Source: an uncultured Ruminococcus sp. (lineage in GTDB: Bacteria > Bacillota > Clostridia > Oscillospirales > Ruminococcaceae). Taken from it: a stretch of 19,202 nt of DNA. Where the stretch lies: contig ONNL01000044.1 in NCBI GenBank assembly GCA_900319195.1, positions 1 to 19,202 on the forward strand, written 5' to 3'. Shown here in pieces: positions 1 through 7,417 of the stretch (position 1 is the stretch's first letter; each line of letters opens with the position of its first letter). Position numbers and translations under genes: made by a program. A model generated the notes under the pieces. That model was not told the DNA's origin. It did no database searches and saw only the letters and a list, made by a program, of their open reading frames with translations.

Positions 1-14
1 GTCTCAAATACTGC

Positions 15-48
15 TTCTCGAAGCCTTAAAAGCTAAAAGCTTCGAGAA
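15..48. repeat. Inverted repeat (10-bp stem) at the left edge
   Basis: The arms TTCTCGAAGC (15-24) and GCTTCGAGAA (39-48) are perfectly complementary across a 14-nt A-rich loop. Neither side carries a convincing T-run, so I do not call it a terminator. It is the first of several hairpins between the window edge and the transketolase gene. The role is unknown. Confidence 0.6.
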
Positions 49-50
49 AC

Positions 51-82
51 GCCTGCTACGCAGGCTCCAATCGGCTACGCCG
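51..82. repeat. Two short hairpins with the same TAC loop
   Basis: GCCTGC-TAC-GCAGGC (51-65) is a perfect 6-bp stem. CGGC-TAC-GCCG (72-82) is a perfect 4-bp stem. Both have the loop TAC, so the core GCTACGC occurs twice within about 20 nt; a relative (TCTACGCTGC) follows at 103-112. This looks like a small family of palindromic units rather than one terminator. The function is unknown. Confidence 0.5.
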
Positions 83-95
83 CTTGACGTCTTAT

Positions 96-160
96 AAGCT
101 CCTCTACGCTGCTAAAGCAGCTATGACCTGATAAAATATATCGGGTCATAGAGGAAGCTT
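96..160. repeat. Three-way-junction-like palindromic structure
   Basis: The outer arms AAGCTCCTCTA (96-106) and TAGAGGAAGCTT (149-160) pair over 11 bp with one bulged A. They enclose two hairpins: GCTGC-TAAA-GCAGC (108-121) and a 9-bp stem, TGACCTGAT with ATCGGGTCA plus a flanking pair (124-132 with 140-148), looped by AAAATAT. Drawn together, this is a compact multi-branched fold of about 65 nt. It lies 47 to 111 nt downstream of the transketolase stop codon, so it would form in the 3' end of that transcript if read through. No known RNA family is recognised. Confidence 0.5.
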
Positions 161-175
161 AAAAAGGGTTTCCCT
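161..175 (-). terminator. Possible weak terminator after the transketolase genes
   Basis: Read on the minus strand, AGGG-AAA-CCCT is followed at once by TTTT, 31 nt after the transketolase stop codon. The stem has only 4 bp, so this is a weak candidate for an intrinsic terminator. The position is right for the end of the operon. Confidence 0.3.
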
Positions 176-206
176 CAATAAATGTACATTCAGTTTATAT
201 ATAGCA

Positions 207-1157
207 TTACTTCTTGAGCTTTACAGCTTCCTTTACTGTCTTTGCGATGTTCTCTGCCGAGAGACCGAACTCCTTGAGCAAGTCAACAGCAGATCCCGAG
301 TGACCGAATTCGTCGTTCACGCCGACCTTTACAACAGGCACGGGACAGGTCTCCGTCACTGTCTCTGCAACTGCCGAGCCGAGTCCGCCGATAATGCTGT
401 GCTCCTCGGCTGTAACGATAACTCCGGTCTCCTGAGCGCACTTCGCAATGAGCTCCTTATCGAGAGGCTTTATCGTGTGGATATTTACTACTCTTGCCGA
501 TATACCGTCGTTTTCAAGAGTCCTTGCAGCCTCGAGTGCCTCATTTACCATAAGTCCCGTAGCCACGATAGTAACGTCCTTGCCGTCCTTCATGACAACG
601 CCCTTGCCGAGCTCGAATTTGTATGTCGCCGCGTCGTTGACAACGGGCACTGCAAGTCGTCCGAAGCGCATATAAACGGGGCCGTTGAAGTCGAGCGCAG
701 CCTTTACAGCAGCCTTTGCCTCGACATCATCGCAGGGGTTGATGATAGTCATCCCGGGGATAGTCCTCATGAGAGCGATATCCTCGTTGCACTGATGTGT
801 AGCGCCGTCCTCACCGACGGAGATTCCTGCGTGAGTTGCACCTATCTTGACATTGAGGTGGGGATAGCCGATAGAATTGCGGACTATCTCATAAGCTCTG
901 CCTGCCGCGAACATTGCAAATGTCGAAGCAAAGGGGATCTTGCCGCAAGCTGCAAGTCCCGCAGCAACACCCATCATATTTGCTTCCGCGATACCGCAGT
1001 CAAAGAAGCGGTCGGGATAAGCCTTCTTGAAAATTCCTGTCTTTGTTGCTGCCGCAAGGTCAGCGTCGAGGACAACAAGATCCTTGTATTCTTCCGCAAG
1101 GTCTCTCAGCGCCTCGCCGTAGCTCTCTCTGGTAGCCTTTTTGATAACATCTGCCAT
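207..1157 (-). CDS. tkt: Transketolase, C-terminal subunit
   Basis: This is the pyrimidine-binding and C-terminal half of transketolase, which with its partner transfers two-carbon ketol units between sugar phosphates in the pentose phosphate pathway (cytoplasmic, thiamine diphosphate dependent). The 316-residue protein has the family segment CGIAEANMMGVAAGLA near residues 54-69, whose glutamate (E58) is the expected cofactor-activating residue, and the SMG-like GVSVGEDGATHQ region expected of the Pyr domain. The start follows a GGAGG 8 nt upstream that lies in the end of the N-terminal subunit gene; only 3 nt separate the two genes, so they are surely co-translated. Split transketolases are normal in many Clostridia and archaea; the two chains together match one full-length enzyme. 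It is the last gene before a hairpin-rich region. Confidence 0.93.
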   Translation of the reverse strand: MADVIKKATRESYGEALRDLAEEYKDLVVLDADLAAATKTGIFKKAYPDRFFDCGIAEANMMGVAAGLAACGKIPFASTFAMFAAGRAYEIVRNSIGYPHLNVKIGATHAGISVGEDGATHQCNEDIALMRTIPGMTIINPCDDVEAKAAVKAALDFNGPVYMRFGRLAVPVVNDAATYKFELGKGVVMKDGKDVTIVATGLMVNEALEAARTLENDGISARVVNIHTIKPLDKELIAKCAQETGVIVTAEEHSIIGGLGSAVAETVTETCPVPVVKVGVNDEFGHSGSAVDLLKEFGLSAENIAKTVKEAVKLKK

Positions 1158-1160
1158 TTC

Positions 1161-2000
1161 TTAGTCCTCCAGTTCCTTGAGCTGAGCGCCAAGCTCTGCC
1201 ATTGCAGTATCGTATTCTTCCTCATTCGGAGCCTTGCCGTGCCAGCCGACCTGACCCTCCATGAACGAAACTCCCTTGCCCTTGACGCTCTTCTGAACGA
1301 TAGCAACAGGCTGTCCCTTGACTGTCTCAGCCTCGGTGAATGCCTTGTCTATCTCGTCGAAGTCATGACCGTTTATCTCGATGACGTGCCAGCCGAATGC
1401 TGCAAACTTCTCGGGGATATTGTCAAGTCCCGCAACATCGGCAACTGTGCCGTCTATCTGGAGTCCGTTGTTATCTATTATCGCAACGAGGTTGTCAAGC
1501 TTGTAGTGAGAAGCGAACATTGCAGCCTCCCAGACCTGTCCCTCCTCTATCTCACCGTCTCCGAGGGCGGTGTACACTCTGTATGCCTTATTATCGAGCT
1601 TTCCTGCAAGAGCCATTCCGCAGGCAGCAGATATTCCCTGTCCAAGCGAGCCGCTCGACATATCGACACCGGGGATAGAGATGCAGGGGTGTCCCTGAAG
1701 CATTGCACCGATGTGACGGAGCGATTTCAGCTCATCCTTAGCGAAAAAGCCTTTCTCAGCAAGCACCGAATACAGCGCAGGAGCAGTGTGTCCCTTTGAG
1801 AGCACGAAGCGGTCTCTGTCGGGAGCGTCGGGATTTTTGGGTTCAACATTCATCTTGTCGAAATACAGATATGTCAGCGTATCGGCAATTGAAAGCGAGC
1901 CGCCGGGATGACCGGACTTTGCATTGAATGTGCCTTCAATGATGCCCATTCTCACCTTACAGGCAGTCGCCTGCAATTTCTTCTTTGTTTCCTCGTTCAT
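1161..2000 (-). CDS. tkt: Transketolase, N-terminal subunit
   Basis: This is the diphosphate-binding half of a split transketolase, 279 residues. Visible landmarks are SGHPGG (residues 29-34, substrate and cofactor histidine), KGHTAPALY near 69-77, and the thiamine-diphosphate motif starting GDGE (147-150) and ending in NN (177-178), which binds the metal and diphosphate. The start ATG has GGAGG 6 nt upstream. The C-terminal subunit follows after a 3-nt gap, so the pair forms one operon and one enzyme. Upstream lies a 97-nt gap holding a strongly base-paired element, the only clear candidate for a regulatory leader here. The protein is not a dihydroxyacetone or 1-deoxyxylulose synthase by its motifs, although substrate range cannot be read from sequence. 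Confidence 0.93.
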   Translation of the reverse strand: MNEETKKKLQATACKVRMGIIEGTFNAKSGHPGGSLSIADTLTYLYFDKMNVEPKNPDAPDRDRFVLSKGHTAPALYSVLAEKGFFAKDELKSLRHIGAMLQGHPCISIPGVDMSSGSLGQGISAACGMALAGKLDNKAYRVYTALGDGEIEEGQVWEAAMFASHYKLDNLVAIIDNNGLQIDGTVADVAGLDNIPEKFAAFGWHVIEINGHDFDEIDKAFTEAETVKGQPVAIVQKSVKGKGVSFMEGQVGWHGKAPNEEEYDTAMAELGAQLKELED

Positions 2001-2018
2001 TATTTACCTCCATAGTCT

Positions 2019-2090
2019 GACCACCGCGGACGGCTCGGAAGGCTGTGTCATAGCACAGGAGCTGTGCCGCCTTTTGCCGTCGCTTCGGTC
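2019..2090 (-). promoter_or_regulatory. Structured leader element upstream of transketolase
   Basis: Four nested helices pair this segment with itself: GACC/GGTC (2019-2022 with 2087-2090), GCG/CGC (2026-2028 with 2081-2083) continuing as ACGG/CCGT (2030-2033 with 2077-2080), AAGGC/GCCTT (2039-2043 with 2069-2073), and a perfect terminal hairpin GCACAG-GAG-CTGTGC (2053-2067). About 22 pairs in 72 nt is far more than chance would give. The transketolase ribosome binding site (2007-2011) lies just outside. There is no T-run on the transcribed side, so it is not a simple terminator. It could be a cis-regulatory RNA, a processing site or a dispersed palindromic repeat. Confidence 0.45.
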
Positions 2091-2096
2091 ATTTTA

Positions 2097-2249
2097 TCAG
2101 AAATCGTAATCTTCAAAATCTTCATCGTCAAATGATGAATACTTGCTTGACGATGCTGCGGACATATCCCTCGACTTCTTCACATATCCCATCATTGACG
2201 GTACGAGAATAGCCATAAGTATGCCGATTATTGCGATTTTCTTTAACAT
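2097..2249 (-). CDS. Small membrane peptide with acidic tail (50 aa)
   Basis: An ORF of 50 codons begins MLKKIAIIGILMAILVPSMM, a short basic start followed by one hydrophobic helix, then a linker KKSRD and a Ser-rich stretch, and ends in the strongly acidic tail FDDEDFEDYDF. The ATG is preceded by AAGGGGGA with a 7-nt spacing, a good ribosome binding site, and it starts 14 nt after the HAD phosphatase stop, so it is likely translated. The N-terminus could be either a membrane anchor or an uncleaved signal. I recognise no family. The size hides it from ordinary gene callers. It may be the last gene of the lspA operon. Confidence 0.6.
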   Translation of the reverse strand: MLKKIAIIGILMAILVPSMMGYVKKSRDMSAASSSKYSSFDDEDFEDYDF

Positions 2250-2263
2250 GATGAATCCCCCTT

Positions 2264-3085
2264 TCAATCCTTGTTTTTTTCGATGATACGCCCGATAAGC
2301 TCCTCTATCGCTCCCGTATCATTTGAGTTATCGAGAACAAGGTCAGCCTTCGATTTTACGCTGTCCTCCGCATTCGAGGGACACGCTCCGAGGTCTGCCT
2401 CAGTAAGCATTTCAATGTCATTGTCAAAATCACCGACGGCAACGAAGGTGCAGTCCTCCATGCCCTCAAGTTCCCTGTATTTTGCGAGTGCGGCGCCCTT
2501 GCTGACGCCCTCGGGCAGCATCTCATAGAGAATGTCCGCCGTCCTGACGAAGCCGACTCCGCTGTAATGCTTATTCCTCGCAAGCATTTCAAGATACGGC
2601 ACGTCCTCGGGTGCCATTGCAAACAGCACCTTCAGCCAGTCCCCGTCGGGTATCTCCGAGAGCTCGCAGTAATTTGGCACTATATTGCACAGCTTTACGT
2701 GTAGCTTCTGGTAGTCCGTATTCCTGAATACGTATGTACCGTCCGTCCTCAGAACCTCTCCGCCGAGTCCCTCCATAGAGCCGAGAACGTCCTCGGCATA
2801 GGACTTTGCTTCGTTCGGAAGCGGACGAGTGTACATGAATCTTTTCTTTTCGTAGTCGTATATCCCTGCACCGTTATACATGATAACAGGCATATTTATG
2901 TCAAGCATAGCTCGATATTGCTCAAAGGTCTGTACTGTGCGTCCCGTCGCAACGGTGAACCGTCCGCCAAGATCTCTGAACCTGCGAATCGCCTGAAAAT
3001 CAGCTTCGGTGATCTTCTTTTCAGAGGTCAGCAGAGTGCCGTCGAGGTCGGTAACGAGCACAACCTTAGTAATATCTTCAAACAT
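2264..3085 (-). CDS. Cof-type HAD-superfamily phosphatase
   Basis: A 273-residue protein of the HAD class IIB (Cof/YidA-like) family, cytoplasmic hydrolases that dephosphorylate sugar phosphates, nucleotides or cofactors with a phospho-aspartate intermediate. Motif I is DLDGT (nucleophile D13, general acid D15), motif II lies in FTVATGR near 43-49, motif III is the lysine in GVSKGAAL, and motif IV is VGDFDND with the metal-binding aspartates. The long segment between motifs II and III is the C2B cap that selects substrate. It begins 8 nt after the pseudouridine synthase stop and is probably in the same operon. The exact substrate cannot be deduced. Confidence 0.88.
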   Translation of the reverse strand: MFEDITKVVLVTDLDGTLLTSEKKITEADFQAIRRFRDLGGRFTVATGRTVQTFEQYRAMLDINMPVIMYNGAGIYDYEKKRFMYTRPLPNEAKSYAEDVLGSMEGLGGEVLRTDGTYVFRNTDYQKLHVKLCNIVPNYCELSEIPDGDWLKVLFAMAPEDVPYLEMLARNKHYSGVGFVRTADILYEMLPEGVSKGAALAKYRELEGMEDCTFVAVGDFDNDIEMLTEADLGACPSNAEDSVKSKADLVLDNSNDTGAIEELIGRIIEKNKD

Positions 3086-3093
3086 CGCGTCCG

Positions 3094-4005
3094 TTACATC
3101 CTTTCAAGCTTGTTGAGCATGGCTCTGAAATAGTCGGGGAGCTCGCTCGTGAACTCCATGTACTCATTGGTGGTGGGGTGGATAAAGCCGATTTTTCGGG
3201 CATGAAGGCATTGTCCCTCCAGTCCCTTGTACGCTTTCCCGTAGACATCGTCCCCGAGGATCGCATGACCGATATACGCCATGTGCACACGTATCTGGTG
3301 AGTGCGCCCCGTTTCAAGCCTCAGCCGTATGTAAGCATAGCCGCCGTACTGTTTCAGCACCTCGTAGTGAGTAACAGCATTCCGCGAATTTTCGGCAGTC
3401 ACGCACATTTTCTTCCTGTCGTGCTTATCGCGTCCTATCGGAGCGTCAACAGTCCCCGCGCTGTCCTTGAAATAGCCCGCAGCTATCGCCTCGTACTCGC
3501 GCGTAAAGCTGTGAGCCTTTATCTGCTCGGCAAGCTTTATGTGTGAGCGGTCATTTTTGGCTACGATAAGCAGTCCGCTCGTGTTTTTGTCGATACGGTG
3601 GACGATACCGGGGCGGATAACTCCGTTTATCCCCGAAAGGCTGTCGCCGCAGTGCCAGAGCAGAGCGTTGACCAGAGTCCCCGAATAATTGCCGTGCGCC
3701 TGATGAACGACCATTCCCTTCGGCTTGTTGACGACAAGCAGGTCGTCGTCCTCGTAGACGATGTCAAGCGGAATGTCTTCCGCCACTGTCTCCATTGGCT
3801 CAGGGTCGGGCACTGTCACTGACACCTCGTCGCCGCTTTTGACCTTGCAGCTTTTGCTGACCGTCCTGCCGTTCAGTGTGACCATTCCCTTTTCGAGAAG
3901 TCCCTGCACGGAGGAGCGCGTGAGCTCCGCAATATTGTCCGAAATAAATTTGTCTATCCTGACTCCTGCGTCCTCACCGACTACCAGTCCGACCGTCTCA
4001 CTCAT
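3094..4005 (-). CDS. rluD: RluA/RluD-family ribosomal pseudouridine synthase
   Basis: A 303-residue enzyme that converts uridine to pseudouridine in structured RNA, most likely 23S rRNA. The N-terminal S4 RNA-binding domain covers about residues 14-62 (RIDKFISDNI onward), and the catalytic domain shows the family motif HRIDKNTSGLLIVAKN with catalytic D139, plus LETGRTHQIRVH and LHARKIGF. I chose the ATG at 4005 because AGGCGG lies 6 nt upstream; it overlaps the lspA stop by 8 nt, implying translational coupling. The same lspA-rluD-like adjacency is common in Firmicutes (ylyB in Bacillus). Which uridines it modifies cannot be told from sequence. Confidence 0.92.
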   Translation of the reverse strand: MSETVGLVVGEDAGVRIDKFISDNIAELTRSSVQGLLEKGMVTLNGRTVSKSCKVKSGDEVSVTVPDPEPMETVAEDIPLDIVYEDDDLLVVNKPKGMVVHQAHGNYSGTLVNALLWHCGDSLSGINGVIRPGIVHRIDKNTSGLLIVAKNDRSHIKLAEQIKAHSFTREYEAIAAGYFKDSAGTVDAPIGRDKHDRKKMCVTAENSRNAVTHYEVLKQYGGYAYIRLRLETGRTHQIRVHMAYIGHAILGDDVYGKAYKGLEGQCLHARKIGFIHPTTNEYMEFTSELPDYFRAMLNKLERM

Positions 4006-4498
4006 CGCTGACCGCCTTTTCAGCACCGTCAGCTTTGCCGCTCTTATCGAGGAAAATCGCGTATACCATCAGCATAACGAAGGCACACGTCACATAGATG
4101 TCCGCCACGTTGAAAATTGCAAACCTGAACAGCTTCACATCGAACATATCCACGACAAATCCCTGTCTTGCGCGGTCTATGAGATTTCCAATGCCGCCTG
4201 CGATAAACAGTGCAAGTGTAAAATCAAGGAACTTGGACTTGCGCTTGTTTGCAAAGAGATAGACGATACCGAGTATTATGACGAGAGCCGTGAAGCCGAT
4301 GAGAAACCAGCGTTTTCCCGACATAGAGCCGAATATCGCACCGTCATTTTCAAGATACGTAAGGTCAAGGACTTTAAAATCACCGAAATGTATGAATTTC
4401 ATCGTCCCGACAGGCTCAAGTGAGTGCACCGCCCAGTATTTCACGAGCTGGTCAGCACCGACGAGCACAAGGATAAAAATAACAAGCAGTGCAGTCAA
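3998..4498 (-). CDS. lspA: Lipoprotein signal peptidase II
   Basis: A 166-residue inner-membrane aspartic protease that cleaves the signal peptide of diacylglyceryl-modified prolipoproteins. Four hydrophobic helices are seen (about 2-16, 63-83, 90-106, 127-150). The conserved family residues are present: GNLIDR (104-109), then the catalytic aspartates D117 in VVDM and D133 in FNVAD, plus ENDGAIFG around residue 50. The start is a TTG (4496-4498) with AAGGG about 8 nt upstream; no ATG in a suitable place exists. It follows ileS after 66 nt that contain a hairpin, and it overlaps the next gene by 8 nt. Confidence 0.92.
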   Translation of the reverse strand: MTALLVIFILVLVGADQLVKYWAVHSLEPVGTMKFIHFGDFKVLDLTYLENDGAIFGSMSGKRWFLIGFTALVIILGIVYLFANKRKSKFLDFTLALFIAGGIGNLIDRARQGFVVDMFDVKLFRFAIFNVADIYVTCAFVMLMVYAIFLDKSGKADGAEKAVSDE

Positions 4499-4523
4499 AA
4501 GTATATCCCTTTCTGATAAATAC

Positions 4524-4550
4524 TGCCTGCCGCATATTCTTTGGCAGGCA
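4524..4550 (-). other. Perfect hairpin between ileS and lspA
   Basis: TGCCTGCC (4524-4531) and GGCAGGCA (4543-4550) form a perfect 8-bp GC-rich stem with an 11-nt loop, 14 nt past the ileS stop codon. The transcribed downstream side is only mildly T-rich (GTATTTAT), so it is at best a partial terminator; it may set the ratio of lspA to ileS transcripts or protect an RNA end. Confidence 0.5.
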
Positions 4551-4564
4551 ATATAGTTCTAATT

Positions 4565-7339
4565 TCAGACTCTTATAGCAGCCGCACATCTCTTGCAGAG
4601 TGTCGGGTGCTCGCTGTCCTCACCGACAGTTATCGAGTACTCCCAGCAGCGCTCACACTTCTCACCCTTAGCCTTTACGACCTCGAATGTAGTCTCGGCA
4701 GCGTCAGTCTTTTCAACTGTAACGCCCGAAACGATGAGAATATCTGCAAGGTGGTCGGCAATGTCAGTGTATCTTTCGTAGTCAGCCTCGCTGCTGTGAA
4801 CAACTATCTCAGCCTCGAGCGACTTGCCGATGAACTTCTCGTTTCTCTTTTCCTCAAGCAGCTTGTTTACAGTCTCGCGGAGTGAGTAGATGAAGCTCCA
4901 CTTCTCAACGAATTCAGCTGTGAACTCGATCCCTGACTTTTCGGGCATCTGGTTGAGGAATACGCTCTCCTTGTCGTCAGCAGACGAGTGCGGCATGAAC
5001 TGCCATATCTCCTCGGCTGTGAACGAGATGATAGGAGCGGAAAGTCTTGCGATAGCGCTGAGTATGCGGTACATAGTCGTCTGTGCGGCACGTCTCAGCT
5101 CGGACTTCTCAGGCTCGCAGTAGAGTCTGTCCTTGATGATGTCAAGGTAGAAGCTCGACATATCAATAGCGCAGAAGTTGTGGAGTGCGTGATATGCGAT
5201 ATGGAAATCGAATGAGTTGTAGCCCTCGTTCACCTTGTCGATGAGTGCATCAAGACGCATGAGTGCCCATTTATCAAGCTCTGTGAGCTTGTCATCAGAA
5301 ACGCAGTCGGTATCGGGGTCAAAGCCGTCGCCGTTGCCAAGGTTTCCGAGGATAAATCTTGCTGTATTTCTTATCTTCTTGTATGCGTCAGAAAGCTGTC
5401 CGAGGATAGCCTTTGAGACTCTTATATCGCTGTGATAGTCCGAGGAAGCTACCCAGAGACGAAGTATATCCGCGCCGTACTGGTCGGTGATCTCGGACGG
5501 GTCGATACCGTTTCCGAGGGACTTGTGCATGGTCTTGCCCTCGCCGTCAACTACCCAGCCGTGAGTGCAGACAGCCTTATACGGAGCTGTGCCCTTGTAC
5601 ACCACTGATGTGAGGAGCGATGACTGGAACCAACCTCTGTACTGGTCAGCTCCCTCGAGATAGAGGTCAGCAGGCCATGAAAGTGAATCCCAGCCTTCCA
5701 TTACAGCCGCATGGGAAACACCGCTGTCGAACCAAACGTCCATTATATCGTGTTCCTTGGTGAACTCGCCGCAGCCGCACTCGCACTTAACGTCCGAGGG
5801 AATGAACTCGCCCGCCTCATGCAGCCACCATGAGTCCGAGCCTTCCTTGCGGAACATATCGGCAATTGCACTGATAGTCTTTTCGTTGCAGACAGGCTTT
5901 CCGCATTCCTTGCAGTAAACTATCGGGATAGGAACGCCCCATGTTCTCTGACGTGAAATGCACCAGTCGCTTCTGTCGCGCACCATGTTTCTGATGCGAC
6001 CCTCGCCCCAGTCGGGTATCCACTTTACGTCGCTGATAGCCTGAAGAGCCTGCTCTCTGAAGCCCTTTACTGAGCAGAACCACTGTTCTGTTGCACGGTA
6101 GATGATAGGCTTATGGCATCTCCAGCAGTGCGGATACTGGTGGACTATCTTCTCTGTTGCGAGCATTGCGCCTGTCTCTGTGAGCTTCTTGGCAATAGCC
6201 TTGTTAGCCTCGTCGGTATCAAGACCTGCAAACTCGCCTGCCTCGGCAGTCTGCTTGCCCTCAGCGTCAACGCATACTATTATTCCGACCTCGTCGTAAT
6301 TCTTGCAGACCTCAAAGTCCTCGACACCATAGCCGGGAGCGGTATGAACGCAGCCTGTACCGCTTTCAAGAGTTACGTGGTCGCCTACGATCACAAGTGA
6401 TTCGCGGTCATAGAGAGGGTGCTTTGTTCTCATGTATTCAAGGTCAGCACCCTTGAACGCACCCTCGGTAGTGTACTCGGTGATGCCTGCCGCCTGCATT
6501 ACAGAGGGAACAAGCTCCTCAGCCATTACATAATATTCATCACCTACATGGACGAGCGTATAGTCATACTCAGGACCGAGGCAGACCGCAAGGTTGCCCG
6601 GGATAGTCCATGTGGTAGTTGTCCAGATAACGAAGTAAACTTTAGAAAGGTCATAGCCCTTTGCGGTGAATATTCCCTTATCATCGGTAACGTTGAACTT
6701 TACGAAGATAGAGTAGCAGGGGTCGTTCTCGTATTCTATCTCTGCCTCAGCAAGAGCGGTCTTGCAGTCGGGGCACCAGTACACAGGCTTGAGTCCCTTG
6801 TACATATAGCCGTCCCTTACCATCTTGCCGAATATCTCGACCTGCTTTGCCTCATACTCGGGACGGAGCGTGAGGTACGGGTCGTCGTAGTCACCGATAG
6901 AGCCGAGTCTCTTGAACTGCTTCATCTGATTATTCACATGAGTGAGTGCATAGTCATGGCAGTGCTTTCTCAGCTCAACAGGCGGGATCGCGCCGTTTTC
7001 AACGCCTATTGACTTCATAGCCTTGAGCTCGATAGGAAGTCCGTGAGTATCCCAGCCGGGAACGTAGGGTGCACAGAATCCGCTCATGTTCTTATGCTTG
7101 ACTATAATATCCTTCAGGACCTTATTAAGAGCCGTTCCGAGGTGTATCTCGCCGTTTGCATACGGAGGACCGTCGTGGAGAATATAAGAGGGCTTGCCCT
7201 TATTCTTCTCTATCATCTTGTAATAAAGTCTCTCATTTTCCCATTTTTCAATAGTCTGCGGCTCCCTCTTAGGAAGATTTCCACGCATAGGGAAATCGGT
7301 TTTCGGGAGATTCAGAGTGCTGTTGTAATCCTGTGCCAT
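4565..7339 (-). CDS. ileS: Isoleucyl-tRNA synthetase
   Basis: A class I synthetase that charges tRNA-Ile, about 924 residues from this start. It has the N-terminal family block LPKTDFPMRGNLPKREP, the ATP motif as HLGT (residues 66-69, usual form HIGH), the WDTHGLPIE block, the editing-domain threonine-rich TTTTWTIPG, the second ATP motif as KTMHKS (usual KMSKS), and a C-terminal zinc finger of two CxxC pairs (CERC and CKRC). The start is uncertain: the ATG at 7339 fits family length, but no ribosome binding site sits just upstream. An AGGAGGG lies at 7374-7380, 34 nt above it. A TTG at 7384 would give 939 residues. No T-box leader is present; the gap to divIVA is only 33 to 78 nt. Confidence 0.9.
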   Translation of the reverse strand: MAQDYNSTLNLPKTDFPMRGNLPKREPQTIEKWENERLYYKMIEKNKGKPSYILHDGPPYANGEIHLGTALNKVLKDIIVKHKNMSGFCAPYVPGWDTHGLPIELKAMKSIGVENGAIPPVELRKHCHDYALTHVNNQMKQFKRLGSIGDYDDPYLTLRPEYEAKQVEIFGKMVRDGYMYKGLKPVYWCPDCKTALAEAEIEYENDPCYSIFVKFNVTDDKGIFTAKGYDLSKVYFVIWTTTTWTIPGNLAVCLGPEYDYTLVHVGDEYYVMAEELVPSVMQAAGITEYTTEGAFKGADLEYMRTKHPLYDRESLVIVGDHVTLESGTGCVHTAPGYGVEDFEVCKNYDEVGIIVCVDAEGKQTAEAGEFAGLDTDEANKAIAKKLTETGAMLATEKIVHQYPHCWRCHKPIIYRATEQWFCSVKGFREQALQAISDVKWIPDWGEGRIRNMVRDRSDWCISRQRTWGVPIPIVYCKECGKPVCNEKTISAIADMFRKEGSDSWWLHEAGEFIPSDVKCECGCGEFTKEHDIMDVWFDSGVSHAAVMEGWDSLSWPADLYLEGADQYRGWFQSSLLTSVVYKGTAPYKAVCTHGWVVDGEGKTMHKSLGNGIDPSEITDQYGADILRLWVASSDYHSDIRVSKAILGQLSDAYKKIRNTARFILGNLGNGDGFDPDTDCVSDDKLTELDKWALMRLDALIDKVNEGYNSFDFHIAYHALHNFCAIDMSSFYLDIIKDRLYCEPEKSELRRAAQTTMYRILSAIARLSAPIISFTAEEIWQFMPHSSADDKESVFLNQMPEKSGIEFTAEFVEKWSFIYSLRETVNKLLEEKRNEKFIGKSLEAEIVVHSSEADYERYTDIADHLADILIVSGVTVEKTDAAETTFEVVKAKGEKCERCWEYSITVGEDSEHPTLCKRCAAAIRV

Positions 7340-7417
7340 TTTAAATCGGTCATTCACTGTATCCGCGAATGACCCTCCTTTCAAAAAATTTGCTTTCGTA
7401 AATCAACTAAAATAAGA

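Noticed and set aside
300..1799. A 499-codon plus-strand ORF opposite the transketolase genes
   Set aside because: It is antisense to two genes with clear catalytic motifs, has no recognisable domain, and is Cys/Ser/Leu-rich in the manner of a codon-bias shadow.
6419..7012. A 197-codon plus-strand ORF opposite ileS, and similar long ones opposite mutS, mutL and miaA
   Set aside because: These are antisense shadows without ribosome binding sites or family motifs.
7385..7417. A T-box riboswitch before ileS
   Set aside because: Only 33 to 78 nt separate divIVA from ileS, too short for a T-box.
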